A stretch of 7,284 nucleotides of DNA from Lysobacterales bacterium CG_4_10_14_3_um_filter_64_11 (GCA_002782905.1 PFJA01000070.1:1-7284), one strand, 5' to 3'; numbered from the stretch's first letter, positions 1-5,412 are shown. Notes: a model not told the origin generated them from the sequence alone. Numbers and translations are program-made.

Positions 1-29
1 TACGCATCCTGCGCCACGATGTCGGCCCA

Positions 30-51
30 CGGCGCCCGTCCTTGGGCGCCG
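30..51. repeat. Perfect inverted repeat (8-bp stem, 6-base loop)
   Basis: CGGCGCCC (30-37) and GGGCGCCG (44-51) are exact reverse complements around the loop GTCCTT. No T-run follows, so it is not a classical Rho-independent terminator. It may mark the 3' end of a gene just outside the window or be part of a repeat. Confidence 0.6.
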
Positions 52-60
52 GCTCAGCGG

Positions 61-79
61 GGCGAGGCAATGCCTCGCC
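61..79. repeat. Near-perfect palindrome (9-bp arms, 1-base centre)
   Basis: GGCGAGGCA (61-69) and TGCCTCGCC (71-79) are exact reverse complements around a single A. It lies ten bases after another perfect inverted repeat. An RNA hairpin would have to open its central pairs, so a DNA-level role or a repeat-element end is also possible. Function unknown. Confidence 0.6.
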
Positions 80-335
80 TGATCCGCTTCGTCGCTGCGC
101 GACCCCGCTCGCCTTGCTCGCTACGCCTTCACTTCGCCGCTACGCGGCTCGCTCGGTCAAACAGTGGTGCCTTGCTCCCGCATTCGCCTGTGCTGCTCGG
201 CGTGCTTTACGGCGCGTTGTCGCACCTAGCCCGCGCATCCATGCGCTACGATTCGCCAGCCTGCGAGACCGCCGCACTTTGCATGCGCCGCCCAACGGGT
301 TGATGGGCCGTATGCAGTTCCAGCCACCGGAACAG

Positions 336-350
336 GCTGCTCGCAATGAC
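336..350 (-). repeat. 15-base fragment of the palindromic repeat at 5697-5782
   Basis: GCTGCTCGCAATGAC at 336-350 is the exact reverse complement of 5697-5711, the outer end of the long palindromic repeat upstream of mgtE. Only this end is present here, which suggests a decayed or partial copy. It sits about 50 bases before the glycosyltransferase start. Confidence 0.45.
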
Positions 351-401
351 GTCTTGTTCAGAGCATCCTTGGCTGCAAGCATGTCCTTTTCCGGAGTTTT
401 C

Positions 402-1208
402 ATGGGTGTCAAGGATAACGAGCAATCACTACCCATTTCCGGGGTGGTGATCGCCATGAATGAGGCCGATCGCATCGAGCGCTGTGTGCACTCGCTGCGC
501 GGGCTGTGTGCAGAAGTGCTGGTGCTCGACTCCGGATCAAGCGACGACACGGTGGCGCGCGCGCGCGCTGCCGGCGCACGGGTGGAACATCAGGAGTGGC
601 TCGGCTTTTCCAGCCAGAAGAATGTGGCGATAGCGCGCGCCAGCCAGCCTTGGGTGCTGTTGCTCGATGCCGATGAATGGCTGGTACCCAGCGGCGCGCG
701 GCGGCTGCGCGAATTATTCAAAACCAGCCCCGCCGGCGACGTGCCAAGCGAGCGCGCCGACATCTGGCGGCTGCTGCGGCGCACCCGCTTTCTCGGCCAC
801 AGCCTGCGTCGTGGCGGTTGGGGCAACGAAGCGGTGGAGCGTCTGTTCCGCGCCGACTGCCGCTACCTGCCCGCGCGCGTGCACGAAAGTCTGGATCGGC
901 GCGGCAAGCGGGTGTTGCGCCTGCCGGCGCGGATCGAACACGATACCGCGCGCAGCCGCGACGGCTATGAAGCCAAGCTCGATCGCTACGCCGAGTTGTT
1001 CGCCCGGCAACGCCACGCCGATGGCGTGCGCGGTTTCTGGATCGATGCCTGGCTGCATGCCGGCGCCTACTGGCTGAAAAACTACTGGCTGCGCGGCGGA
1101 TTTCTCGATGGCCGCGCGGGTGCGATCTACCATTACCTGCATGGCCGTTATGTGTTCCGTAAATACCGCTTGCTGTGGCGCTTGCGCGACACTCCGATCG
1201 AGCCATGA
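402..1208 (+). CDS. Family 2 glycosyltransferase, WaaE/KdtX-like (LPS core)
   Basis: This encodes a 268-residue GT2 glycosyltransferase of the type that adds a sugar, often beta-1,4-glucose onto heptose I, to the LPS inner core at the cytoplasmic face of the inner membrane. The N-terminal nucleotide-sugar fold is clear: the NEADRIERC segment (residues 20-28), VLDSGSSDDT (41-50) and the metal-binding DxD in LLLDADE (D89, D91). The aromatic C-terminal part (about 213-262; WLKNYWLRGG, YHYLHGRYVF) fits the WaaE/KdtX subfamily, usually about 250-260 residues. The frame is open far upstream, but the ATG at 402 is chosen because GGAG at 393-396 lies five bases before it and family similarity starts shortly after. 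The ATG at 381 has no comparable site. The acceptor sugar cannot be read from sequence. It is followed 19 bases later by the oleD-like gene, so the two are probably co-transcribed. Confidence 0.85.
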   Translation: MGVKDNEQSLPISGVVIAMNEADRIERCVHSLRGLCAEVLVLDSGSSDDTVARARAAGARVEHQEWLGFSSQKNVAIARASQPWVLLLDADEWLVPSGARRLRELFKTSPAGDVPSERADIWRLLRRTRFLGHSLRRGGWGNEAVERLFRADCRYLPARVHESLDRRGKRVLRLPARIEHDTARSRDGYEAKLDRYAELFARQRHADGVRGFWIDAWLHAGAYWLKNYWLRGGFLDGRAGAIYHYLHGRYVFRKYRLLWRLRDTPIEP

Positions 1209-1231
1209 ATACGAGTAACGATACGCAATGA
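1205..1231 (+). promoter_or_regulatory. 8-codon linker ORF bridging two genes by ATGA overlaps
   Basis: ATG at 1205 overlaps the glycosyltransferase stop (ATGA, 1205-1208). The frame reads MNTSNDTQ and stops at TGA 1229-1231, which overlaps the next gene's ATG (ATGA, 1228-1231). The downstream gene has no good ribosome binding site of its own, so ribosomes could re-initiate stepwise through this mini-ORF. The geometry is seen directly; the coupling role is inferred and chance is possible. Confidence 0.3.
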
Positions 1232-2217
1232 AGATTCTGGTGACCGGCGGTGGTGGCTTTCTTGGCGGCGCGATCTGCCGTCTGCTGATCGCTCGTGGCT
1301 ACGGCGTCAGCAGCTTTTCGCGGCAGGCACATCCGGCACTGGACGCACTGGGCGTCGACCAGATTCAAGGCGATCTTGCCGACGCCGCCGCCGTGCGCGC
1401 CGCCTGCGCCGATCGTGATGCGGTATTCCACAGCGCCGCCAAAGCTGGCGCCTGGGGCGCGTACGCCGATTATCACCGCGCCAATGTCGTCGGCACGCAG
1501 ATCGTACTCGACGCCTGCCGCGCCCAAGGCATTGCGCGTCTGGTGTACACCTCCACCCCCAGCGTTACCCATCGCGCCGGACACGCGGTGGAAGGCAGCA
1601 ACGAAATCGACACGCCGTACGGCGATCCGTTCCGTGCCGCCTATCCCGCGACCAAGGCGATCGCCGAACGCGCTGTGCTGAAGGCCAACGATGCCACGCT
1701 GGCGACCGTCGCCTTGCGCCCGCGGCTGATCTGGGGGCCAGGCGATCCGCACCTGCTGCCGGGGCTCGTCGCGCGTGCGCGCGCCGGCCGCCTGCGCCTG
1801 ATCGACGGCGGCGCGAATCGCATCGACACCACCTTTATTGATAACGCCGCGCAGGCGCATATCGACGCCTTCGATCAGCTGTGGCCGGGCAGCGTCTGCT
1901 CGGGCAAGGCGTACTTCATTTCCAACGGCGAGCCACGGCCGTTGCGCGAGATCGTCAATGCCCTGCTGTGCGCCGCCGACGCACCGCAGGTAAGCGCGTC
2001 CATTCCCTATCGCCTCGCCTATGGCATCGGAGCGGTCTGCGAACAGGCATGGCGCATCTTGCCGCTGCGCGGCGAGCCGCCGCTGACCCGCTTCCTCGCC
2101 GAACAACTGGCCACCCCGCACTGGTACGACATCAGCGCCGCCGAGCGCGATTTCGGGTACCGCCCGCACGTTTCCCTGGATGACGGATTTGCGCGACTGG
2201 CGGCGGCCTGCCGTTGA
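1228..2217 (+). CDS. oleD: OleD-like NAD(P)-dependent 2-alkyl-3-oxoalkanoate reductase
   Basis: This 329-residue extended short-chain dehydrogenase/reductase (NAD-dependent epimerase / 3-beta-hydroxysteroid dehydrogenase group) starts with the nucleotide-binding motif TGGGGFLG (6-13). It has the conserved TSTPS strand-loop (108-112) and the catalytic Y139-x-x-x-K143 (YPATK). Segments such as AAKAGAWG (70-77), LRPRLIWGPGD (163-173), the FIDNAAQAH region (203-211) and PLTRFLAEQL (285-294) match what I remember of Xanthomonas OleD. In the family, OleD reduces the 2-alkyl-3-ketoacid made by OleA to a 2-alkyl-3-hydroxyacid, which OleC and OleB turn into a long-chain internal olefin. No oleA, oleB or oleC lies in this window; they may be upstream. 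The start lies 19 bases after the glycosyltransferase stop without a strong ribosome binding site, so translational coupling is likely. A generic sterol-type dehydrogenase is the alternative. Confidence 0.8.
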   Translation: MKILVTGGGGFLGGAICRLLIARGYGVSSFSRQAHPALDALGVDQIQGDLADAAAVRAACADRDAVFHSAAKAGAWGAYADYHRANVVGTQIVLDACRAQGIARLVYTSTPSVTHRAGHAVEGSNEIDTPYGDPFRAAYPATKAIAERAVLKANDATLATVALRPRLIWGPGDPHLLPGLVARARAGRLRLIDGGANRIDTTFIDNAAQAHIDAFDQLWPGSVCSGKAYFISNGEPRPLREIVNALLCAADAPQVSASIPYRLAYGIGAVCEQAWRILPLRGEPPLTRFLAEQLATPHWYDISAAERDFGYRPHVSLDDGFARLAAACR

Positions 2218-2227
2218 CTACCGCTCG

Positions 2228-2286
2228 CCCCGGGTTTCGGGCGCGATGCGCCCCGGGTTTCGGGCGCGATGCGCCCCGGGTTTCGG
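2228..2286 (+). repeat. Tandem 23-bp direct repeats leading into REP1
   Basis: Two identical 23-bp units (2228-2250 and 2251-2273) stand head to tail, followed by the first 13 bases of a third (2274-2286), which then continues as the first REP palindrome. Each unit begins CCCCGGGTTTCGG and ends GCGCGATGCG. With the start of the next unit it can also fold (GGGCGC, loop GAT, GCGCCC). The unit looks like a REP arm whose second half was replaced, then amplified in tandem. Confidence 0.85.
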
Positions 2287-2307
2287 CTTCGCCTCAACCC
2301 GGGCTAC
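2275..2307 (-). repeat. REP1 palindrome (GTAG-type, minus orientation)
   Basis: CCCGGGTT (2275-2282) pairs with AACCCGGG (2296-2303). After a TC/TC internal mismatch, GGC (2285-2287) pairs with GCC (2291-2293) around a TTC loop. CTAC at 2304-2307 reads GTAG on the minus strand, directly before the palindrome. That is the head tetranucleotide of REP elements mobilised by RAYT (TnpA-REP) transposases. It lies 58 bases after the oleD-like stop. Confidence 0.8.
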
Positions 2308-2349
2308 CGGAGGTTCGGCGCGCAGCGGTGCCAGGTTGCGTGCGCTGTG

Positions 2350-2388
2350 GTAGCCCGGGTTAGGCCGCAGGCCGTAACCCGGGATTTT
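2350..2388 (+). repeat. REP2 palindrome (GTAG-type, plus orientation), possible terminator
   Basis: GTAG (2350-2353) is followed by CCCGGGTTA (2354-2362), which pairs over nine bases with TAACCCGGG (2375-2383). Inside, GGCC (2363-2366) pairs with GGCC (2370-2373) around GCA, leaving one bulged G. ATTTT (2384-2388) follows directly, so transcribed from the + strand this could act as a Rho-independent-like terminator for the glycosyltransferase/oleD-like unit. The T-run is short, so the terminator role is tentative. Confidence 0.7.
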
Positions 2389-2417
2389 GCACGCGGCTGC
2401 GGTGAGCGGGTGTCGAA

Positions 2418-2440
2418 CCCCGGGTTTCGGGCGCGATGCG
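2418..2440 (+). repeat. Third copy of the 23-bp unit, directly before REP3
   Basis: This is an exact third copy of the unit at 2228-2250. Again it is immediately followed by a complete REP palindrome in minus orientation, so the unit-plus-REP arrangement occurs twice (2251-2308 and 2418-2475). The duplicated block is about 58 bp. Confidence 0.85.
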
Positions 2441-2441
2441 C

Positions 2442-2474
2442 CCCGGGTTTCGACTTCGCCTCAACCCGGGCTAC
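2442..2474 (-). repeat. REP3 palindrome (GTAG-type, minus orientation)
   Basis: The outer stem is the same as in REP1: CCCGGGTT (2442-2449) with AACCCGGG (2463-2470), then CTAC (2471-2474), which is GTAG on the minus strand. It differs from REP1 by one base in the inner stem (A at 2453 instead of G), which weakens the top of the hairpin. It ends 36 bases before the ubiJ start. Confidence 0.8.
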
Positions 2475-2498
2475 CACGGCGGTCGGAGCGCGGTGCAT

Positions 2499-2504
2499 TA
2501 CAAT
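2499..2504 (+). promoter_or_regulatory. Candidate -10 box for ubiJ (leaderless start possible)
   Basis: TACAAT matches the sigma-70 -10 consensus at five of six bases. A start point about seven bases downstream would fall at 2511, the A of the ubiJ ATG, giving an mRNA with little or no leader. I see no clear -35 box 16-18 bases upstream, so this remains tentative. The absence of a ribosome binding site before the ATG supports it. Confidence 0.4.
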
Positions 2505-2510
2505 GCGCGG

Positions 2511-3152
2511 ATGGCCGCCCCCCGCACCTCGCCGCTGAATCGCCTGAAGCCGCTCGCCGGCCGCGCTCTGGAACGGGCACTCGCGCACCTGCTGGCACTC
2601 GACCCCGACACGCAGGCGGCGCTTCGCAAACTCGATGGCCGCCGCATTACCGTGTGTTTGCAGGCACCGGCGCTGGCGATGCAGTTGTCGGTCAGCGACG
2701 GCGGCTTGAAAGTCGGGCCAGCGCAACATGAGCCCGAACCCGACCTGGCGGTGAAGGCCACGCTCGCCGGCCTGCTCGCGCAGTTGCCGTTTGCCCGTGG
2801 CGGTAGCACCGCACCGGGTCGCCTGAAGCTGTCGGGCGATGCCGAGCTGGCGCGTGAGTTGCAGCAGCTGGCACAGCGTTTCGACCCCGACTGGGACAAG
2901 CCGTTCGCTGACGTGTTCGGTGAAGTGCTGGGGGTGCAGGTCGCGCGCACGCTGCGCGACGGGCTGCGCAGCGGTCTGGCGCACGCAAAAACGCTGGCTC
3001 GCGACAGTGCCGAATACCTCACCGAAGAATCGCGTGATCTGGTCGCCAAACTGGAGCTGGACACCTTCCACGATGACGTCGATGCGCTACGCGAGCAGGT
3101 CGATCGCATCGCTGCGCGCATAGAGCGCCTGCAAGCCAGGGGAATCCCGTGA
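2511..3152 (+). CDS. ubiJ: UbiJ, ubiquinone biosynthesis accessory factor (SCP2 fold)
   Basis: This encodes a 213-residue protein with UbiJ layout: an N-terminal helix with the KPLAGRALERAL-type start, an SCP2-like lipid-binding domain (about residues 20-115, including EPDLAVKATLAGLLAQL and GRLKLSGDAELAREL), then a helical stretch and a C-terminal coiled coil (about 180-210, with DALREQVDRIAARIERLQ). In E. coli, UbiJ is a non-catalytic part of the soluble Ubi complex; it binds ubiquinone intermediates and supports aerobic CoQ synthesis. The ATG at 2511 is preferred. An in-frame ATG at 2436 lies inside a REP palindrome and would add 25 repeat-encoded residues. No Shine-Dalgarno sequence precedes 2511. 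The gene ends in a GTGA overlap with a small ORF that leads to ubiB. In E. coli ubiE precedes ubiJ; here a REP cluster and the oleD-like gene lie upstream. Confidence 0.85.
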   Translation: MAAPRTSPLNRLKPLAGRALERALAHLLALDPDTQAALRKLDGRRITVCLQAPALAMQLSVSDGGLKVGPAQHEPEPDLAVKATLAGLLAQLPFARGGSTAPGRLKLSGDAELARELQQLAQRFDPDWDKPFADVFGEVLGVQVARTLRDGLRSGLAHAKTLARDSAEYLTEESRDLVAKLELDTFHDDVDALREQVDRIAARIERLQARGIP

Positions 3153-3307
3153 AACCGTCGCGAGCGGCCCGAGCGCAAGGCGCACGGAGCGCAGGAACCG
3201 CAGTGTACGTGCGTGTGCATGAGGATTCCGAGCACCGCGCAACGCCGCTATCGGGTCGCGCAGCAGGTTTCAAGAGATTCCCCGGCGTGCCGGGAGCCGA
3301 CGGGTGA
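3149..3307 (+). CDS. 52-residue ORF bridging ubiJ and ubiB (unknown)
   Basis: I do not recognise this protein. GTG at 3149 overlaps the ubiJ stop (GTGA, 3149-3152), and the frame runs 52 codons to TGA at 3305-3307, which overlaps the ubiB GTG start (GTGA, 3304-3307). A strong ribosome binding site, AGGGG (3138-3142), precedes it by six bases. The product would be basic and Arg/Ala/Gly-rich (start MKPSRAARAQ, middle VYVRVHEDSEHR), with no membrane segment, cysteine or known motif. The exact joins and good ribosome binding site argue for translation, perhaps as a coupling leader that carries ribosomes from ubiJ to ubiB. The biased composition and short length leave open that it is an intergenic sequence open by chance. 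Confidence 0.45.
   Translation: MKPSRAARAQGARSAGTAVYVRVHEDSEHRATPLSGRAAGFKRFPGVPGADG
3281..3296 (+). promoter_or_regulatory. Hairpin overlapping the ubiB ribosome binding site
   Basis: CCCGGC (3281-3286) and GCCGGG (3289-3294) are a perfect inverted repeat; realistically a 5-bp CCCGG/CCGGG stem with loop CGTG. The 3' arm contains GGG of the GGGAG (3292-3296) that serves the ubiB GTG at 3304, seven bases on. In free mRNA the ribosome binding site would be partly masked. Ribosomes translating the upstream 52-codon ORF would melt it. The structure is seen; the regulatory role is inferred. Confidence 0.45.
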
Positions 3308-4956
3308 GCACCCTGCTGCGCGCACTGCGCATCGTTCGCATCGCGCTGCGCCATCGGCTCGATACGTTTCTTGAACACACCGCGCTGGCACCGGCAACCC
3401 GGCTGTTGCGGCCATTCGTGGTGGCGCGGCCGGACGAAGCCGATGCTTCGCGCGGCGAACGCCTGCGCCTGGCGTTGCAGGAACTCGGCCCGCTGTTCGT
3501 CAAGTTCGGGCAGGTGCTGTCCACCCGCCGCGATCTGTTGCCAACTGACATCGCCACTGCGTTGGCACTGTTGCAGGATCGGGTAGCACCGTTCGCTGGC
3601 GAACTCGCCGAAGCCGAAGTGGAAGCGTCGCTGGGCAAGCCGATCGCTGAACTGTTTGCACGCTTCGAGCGCACACCATTGGCGTCGGCCTCGATCGCGC
3701 AAGTGCATGCCGCCACCTTGCACGATGGCCGCGAGGTGGTGGTGAAGGTGCTGCGGCCGGGGGTAGCCAAGCGCATCAGCGATGACCTGGATCTGCTGCG
3801 TTTGCTGGCGCGCGCGGTGGATCGCGTTCACCCCGATGCCGCGCGCATCCGTCCACTCGATGTGGTGGCCGAACTTGAGCGTGCACTGCGCCACGAGATC
3901 GACCTGCAGCGCGAGGGCGCCAACGCCAGCTTGCTGCGACGCAATTTCGCGGATTCGCCCGATCTGTACGTACCTGAGGTGTTCTGGAGCCACAGCTCCG
4001 AGCGCGTGCTCACGCTGGAACGTGTGCATGGCATCCGCGCCGACGATGTGGCCGCCATCCGCGCCGCCGGCATCGACCCACACCGACTCGCCGCCAAGGG
4101 CGTGCGCGTGTTTTACACGCAGGTCTTTCGCGACAACTTTTTTCATGCCGACGCCCACCCCGGCAATATCTGGGTCGACACCAGCCGAGCAGAAAATCCG
4201 CGCTTCATCGCGCTCGATTTCGGCATCGTCGGCTCGCTGTCGGAGACGGATCGATTCTATCTGGCAGAAAACTTCACCGCCATGTTTGCGCGCGACTACC
4301 AGCGCATCGCGCAGTTGCATATCGATGCCGGCTGGATGCCCGCTTCGCTCGATCTGGAAGAACTCACCGCCGATGTACGCACCGTGTGCGAGCCCTACTT
4401 CAGCCGGCCGCTGAGCGAAATTGCGCTCGGCGAGGTGTTGCTGAAAATCTTCCAGATGGCGCGCAAGAACCAGCTCACCATCCAGCCGCAGTTGATCCTG
4501 CTGCAAAAGACCCTGCTCAATATCGAAGGCCTTGGCCGCACCCTCGATCCGCAACTGGACCTGTGGGCGGTGGCGCAGCCGGTGCTGGCCGACATCCTGC
4601 GTGAACAGCGGCGGCCGCGCGCGATCGGCAGACGCCTGCGTGCGCAGTTGCCGGGTTGGTTGAAGGCCGCGCCGCACATGCCCGAGCTGGTGCATCGTTA
4701 CCTGCAACAGGCGGTCCATGGCGATAGCAGCTTGCGGCTGCGTTCGGAGGATCTGGCCGAACTGGCCAGCGTCACCCGCAGCGGCCAGCGCCGTACCGTG
4801 TTCGCCATACTCGGCGCGGCGCTGGGCATCATGGCGGCGGTGTTGCATGGCCTGGAAGCCGGCGGCGCGCGTTACGGCGGCATACCGCTGGCGGCGTGGT
4901 TGCTCGGCGCCGGCGCATTCGCGGCATTCGTTGCTGCCTGGCCGCGGCGGCGCTGA
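3304..4956 (+). CDS. ubiB: UbiB, atypical kinase/ATPase for ubiquinone biosynthesis
   Basis: This is a full-length, 550-residue UbiB of the UbiB/ADCK/COQ8 family, a membrane-bound atypical kinase-like ATPase needed for aerobic ubiquinone synthesis, possibly by extracting or presenting lipid intermediates. The family motifs are present in order: KxGQ (K67-F-G-Q70, followed by STRRDLLP), the alanine-rich nucleotide loop ASASIAQVHAA (127-137), the ATP-binding lysine K148 (VVVKV), the ExD motif (E198-I-D200), the catalytic loop HADAHPGN (281-288) and the metal-binding DFG (305-307). Two hydrophobic segments at about 499-515 and 527-546 match the usual C-terminal membrane anchor. The start is GTG at 3304, with GGGAG seven bases upstream; the GTG overlaps the stop of the preceding small ORF. 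A small membrane-protein gene begins one base after the stop. Confidence 0.95.
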   Translation: MSTLLRALRIVRIALRHRLDTFLEHTALAPATRLLRPFVVARPDEADASRGERLRLALQELGPLFVKFGQVLSTRRDLLPTDIATALALLQDRVAPFAGELAEAEVEASLGKPIAELFARFERTPLASASIAQVHAATLHDGREVVVKVLRPGVAKRISDDLDLLRLLARAVDRVHPDAARIRPLDVVAELERALRHEIDLQREGANASLLRRNFADSPDLYVPEVFWSHSSERVLTLERVHGIRADDVAAIRAAGIDPHRLAAKGVRVFYTQVFRDNFFHADAHPGNIWVDTSRAENPRFIALDFGIVGSLSETDRFYLAENFTAMFARDYQRIAQLHIDAGWMPASLDLEELTADVRTVCEPYFSRPLSEIALGEVLLKIFQMARKNQLTIQPQLILLQKTLLNIEGLGRTLDPQLDLWAVAQPVLADILREQRRPRAIGRRLRAQLPGWLKAAPHMPELVHRYLQQAVHGDSSLRLRSEDLAELASVTRSGQRRTVFAILGAALGIMAAVLHGLEAGGARYGGIPLAAWLLGAGAFAAFVAAWPRRR

Positions 4957-4957
4957 C

Positions 4958-5152
4958 ATGCTGTTCCTTTATCTGCTGTTTTGCGCGCTGTGCGCCTATG
5001 TGGTGTTCAGCGATGGCGGCGAAATCCTGGCCGAGCACCTGCTGCCATTGCTGCTGCCGCATATCGCCCACGACACGCCGGGGGTGAAACGCACGACCGG
5101 CGTGTTATGGATGACGGTTTCGGTCATCGCGTTCTGGCGCGGTTGGTTGTAG
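4958..5152 (+). CDS. Small two-segment membrane protein downstream of ubiB (unknown)
   Basis: This ORF encodes 64 residues that I cannot assign to a family. It is strongly hydrophobic at both ends: residues 1-17 (MLFLYLLFCALCAYVVF) and about 47-60 look like membrane segments. They flank a short middle part with acidic residues and histidines (SDGGEILAEH, then HIAHDTPGVKR). The first segment could also be read as a signal anchor. ATG at 4958 lies one base after the ubiB TGA, in the arrangement TGACATG, and no ribosome binding site is visible; both fit translation by re-initiation after ubiB. The frame is open far upstream inside ubiB, but only as an out-of-frame shadow. In E. coli the tat genes follow ubiB; this protein lacks the TatA amphipathic-helix layout. 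A role with UbiB in the membrane is a guess from position. Confidence 0.6.
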   Translation: MLFLYLLFCALCAYVVFSDGGEILAEHLLPLLLPHIAHDTPGVKRTTGVLWMTVSVIAFWRGWL

Positions 5153-5199
5153 CGCGTGGCAGTGATGCGTCGATCCGGCACCGGGGTGTACCGCGACCA

Positions 5200-5412
5200 T
5201 CAACCATCCTGCGCGCGAAGTCCGGTGTGTCTGGCAATACGGTTGAGCATACGCGGGTCGATTTCGTCACCATCATGAAACGCGAAAACATAATCCGGCC
5301 ATCCGTCGCGCGACAGCGTGCGATGCAAACCCGACTGCCGTTTGATCTGCCAGCCACTATGCAGCAATGCAGCAAGAACCCGCCTCGCCTTGCACGACGG
5401 CCAATGACTCAC
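5200..5412 (-). CDS. hicA: HicA-family mRNA interferase toxin
   Basis: This encodes a 70-residue HicA toxin, a double-stranded-RNA-binding-fold ribonuclease that cleaves mRNA and halts growth unless bound by HicB. The family pattern is clear: a basic first helix (KARRVLAALLHSGW, 8-21), the strand QIKRQSGLH with the catalytic His at 30, RTLSRDGWPDYVFAFHDGDEI (31-51; DYVFAFHDG is typical), and the last helix MLNRIARHTGL (55-65). The Ser usual before the catalytic His (GSH) is Leu here. The start is GTG at 5412, overlapping the hicB stop by four bases (GTGA), so the toxin is translated second and coupled to its antitoxin. It converges with the small membrane-protein gene 47 bases away. Confidence 0.85.
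   Translation of the reverse strand: MSHWPSCKARRVLAALLHSGWQIKRQSGLHRTLSRDGWPDYVFAFHDGDEIDPRMLNRIARHTGLRAQDG

Larger units (their letters stand above)
1..401. other. Gene-less upstream region with repeat-like sequence
   Basis: I see no supportable gene here. Two + strand frames stay open across much of it, one running into the glycosyltransferase. Their translations are rich in Arg, Ala, Leu and Ser, with no domain-like pattern and no ribosome binding site at the early ATGs. Positions about 80-160 are dense in CGCT/CGCC-type words. The text resembles dispersed intergenic repeats that are often mis-annotated as hypothetical proteins in Xanthomonadales; this is recollection, not a search. Within it are two perfect inverted repeats (30-51 and 61-79) and a 15-base fragment of a palindromic repeat (336-350). 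The tail of an upstream gene could occupy the first few dozen bases, but I cannot tell on which strand. Confidence 0.45.

Noticed and set aside
42..401. N-terminal extension of the glycosyltransferase to the ATG at 42
   Set aside because: The extra 120 residues resemble translated repeat DNA, and the ATG at 402 has a good ribosome binding site and gives the normal family length.
555..566. Alternating (GC)6 run, possible Z-DNA
   Set aside because: It encodes an Ala-Arg repeat in the glycosyltransferase and is unremarkable in DNA this GC-rich.
718..2169. Long minus-strand open frame (483 codons) antisense to the glycosyltransferase and oleD-like genes
   Set aside because: It covers two recognisable plus-strand genes. 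Its translation is low-complexity (Arg, Ala, Gly, His) with no domain, as expected for a shadow frame in high-GC DNA.
2228..2475. CRISPR-like array of 23-bp repeats
   Set aside because: Two units abut with no spacer, the third is 144 bases away, and no cas gene is visible. REP/BIME explains the pattern.
2436..2510. ubiJ start at the ATG at 2436
   Set aside because: The ATG lies in the 23-bp repeat, and the added residues (MRPGFRLRLNPGY...) are encoded by the REP; the same peptide is also readable at REP1.
3019..4959. Minus-strand open frame of 646 codons antisense to ubiB
   Set aside because: UbiB on the plus strand has every family motif. The antisense translation is Gln/His/Arg-rich without recognisable motifs, so it is a third-position GC shadow.
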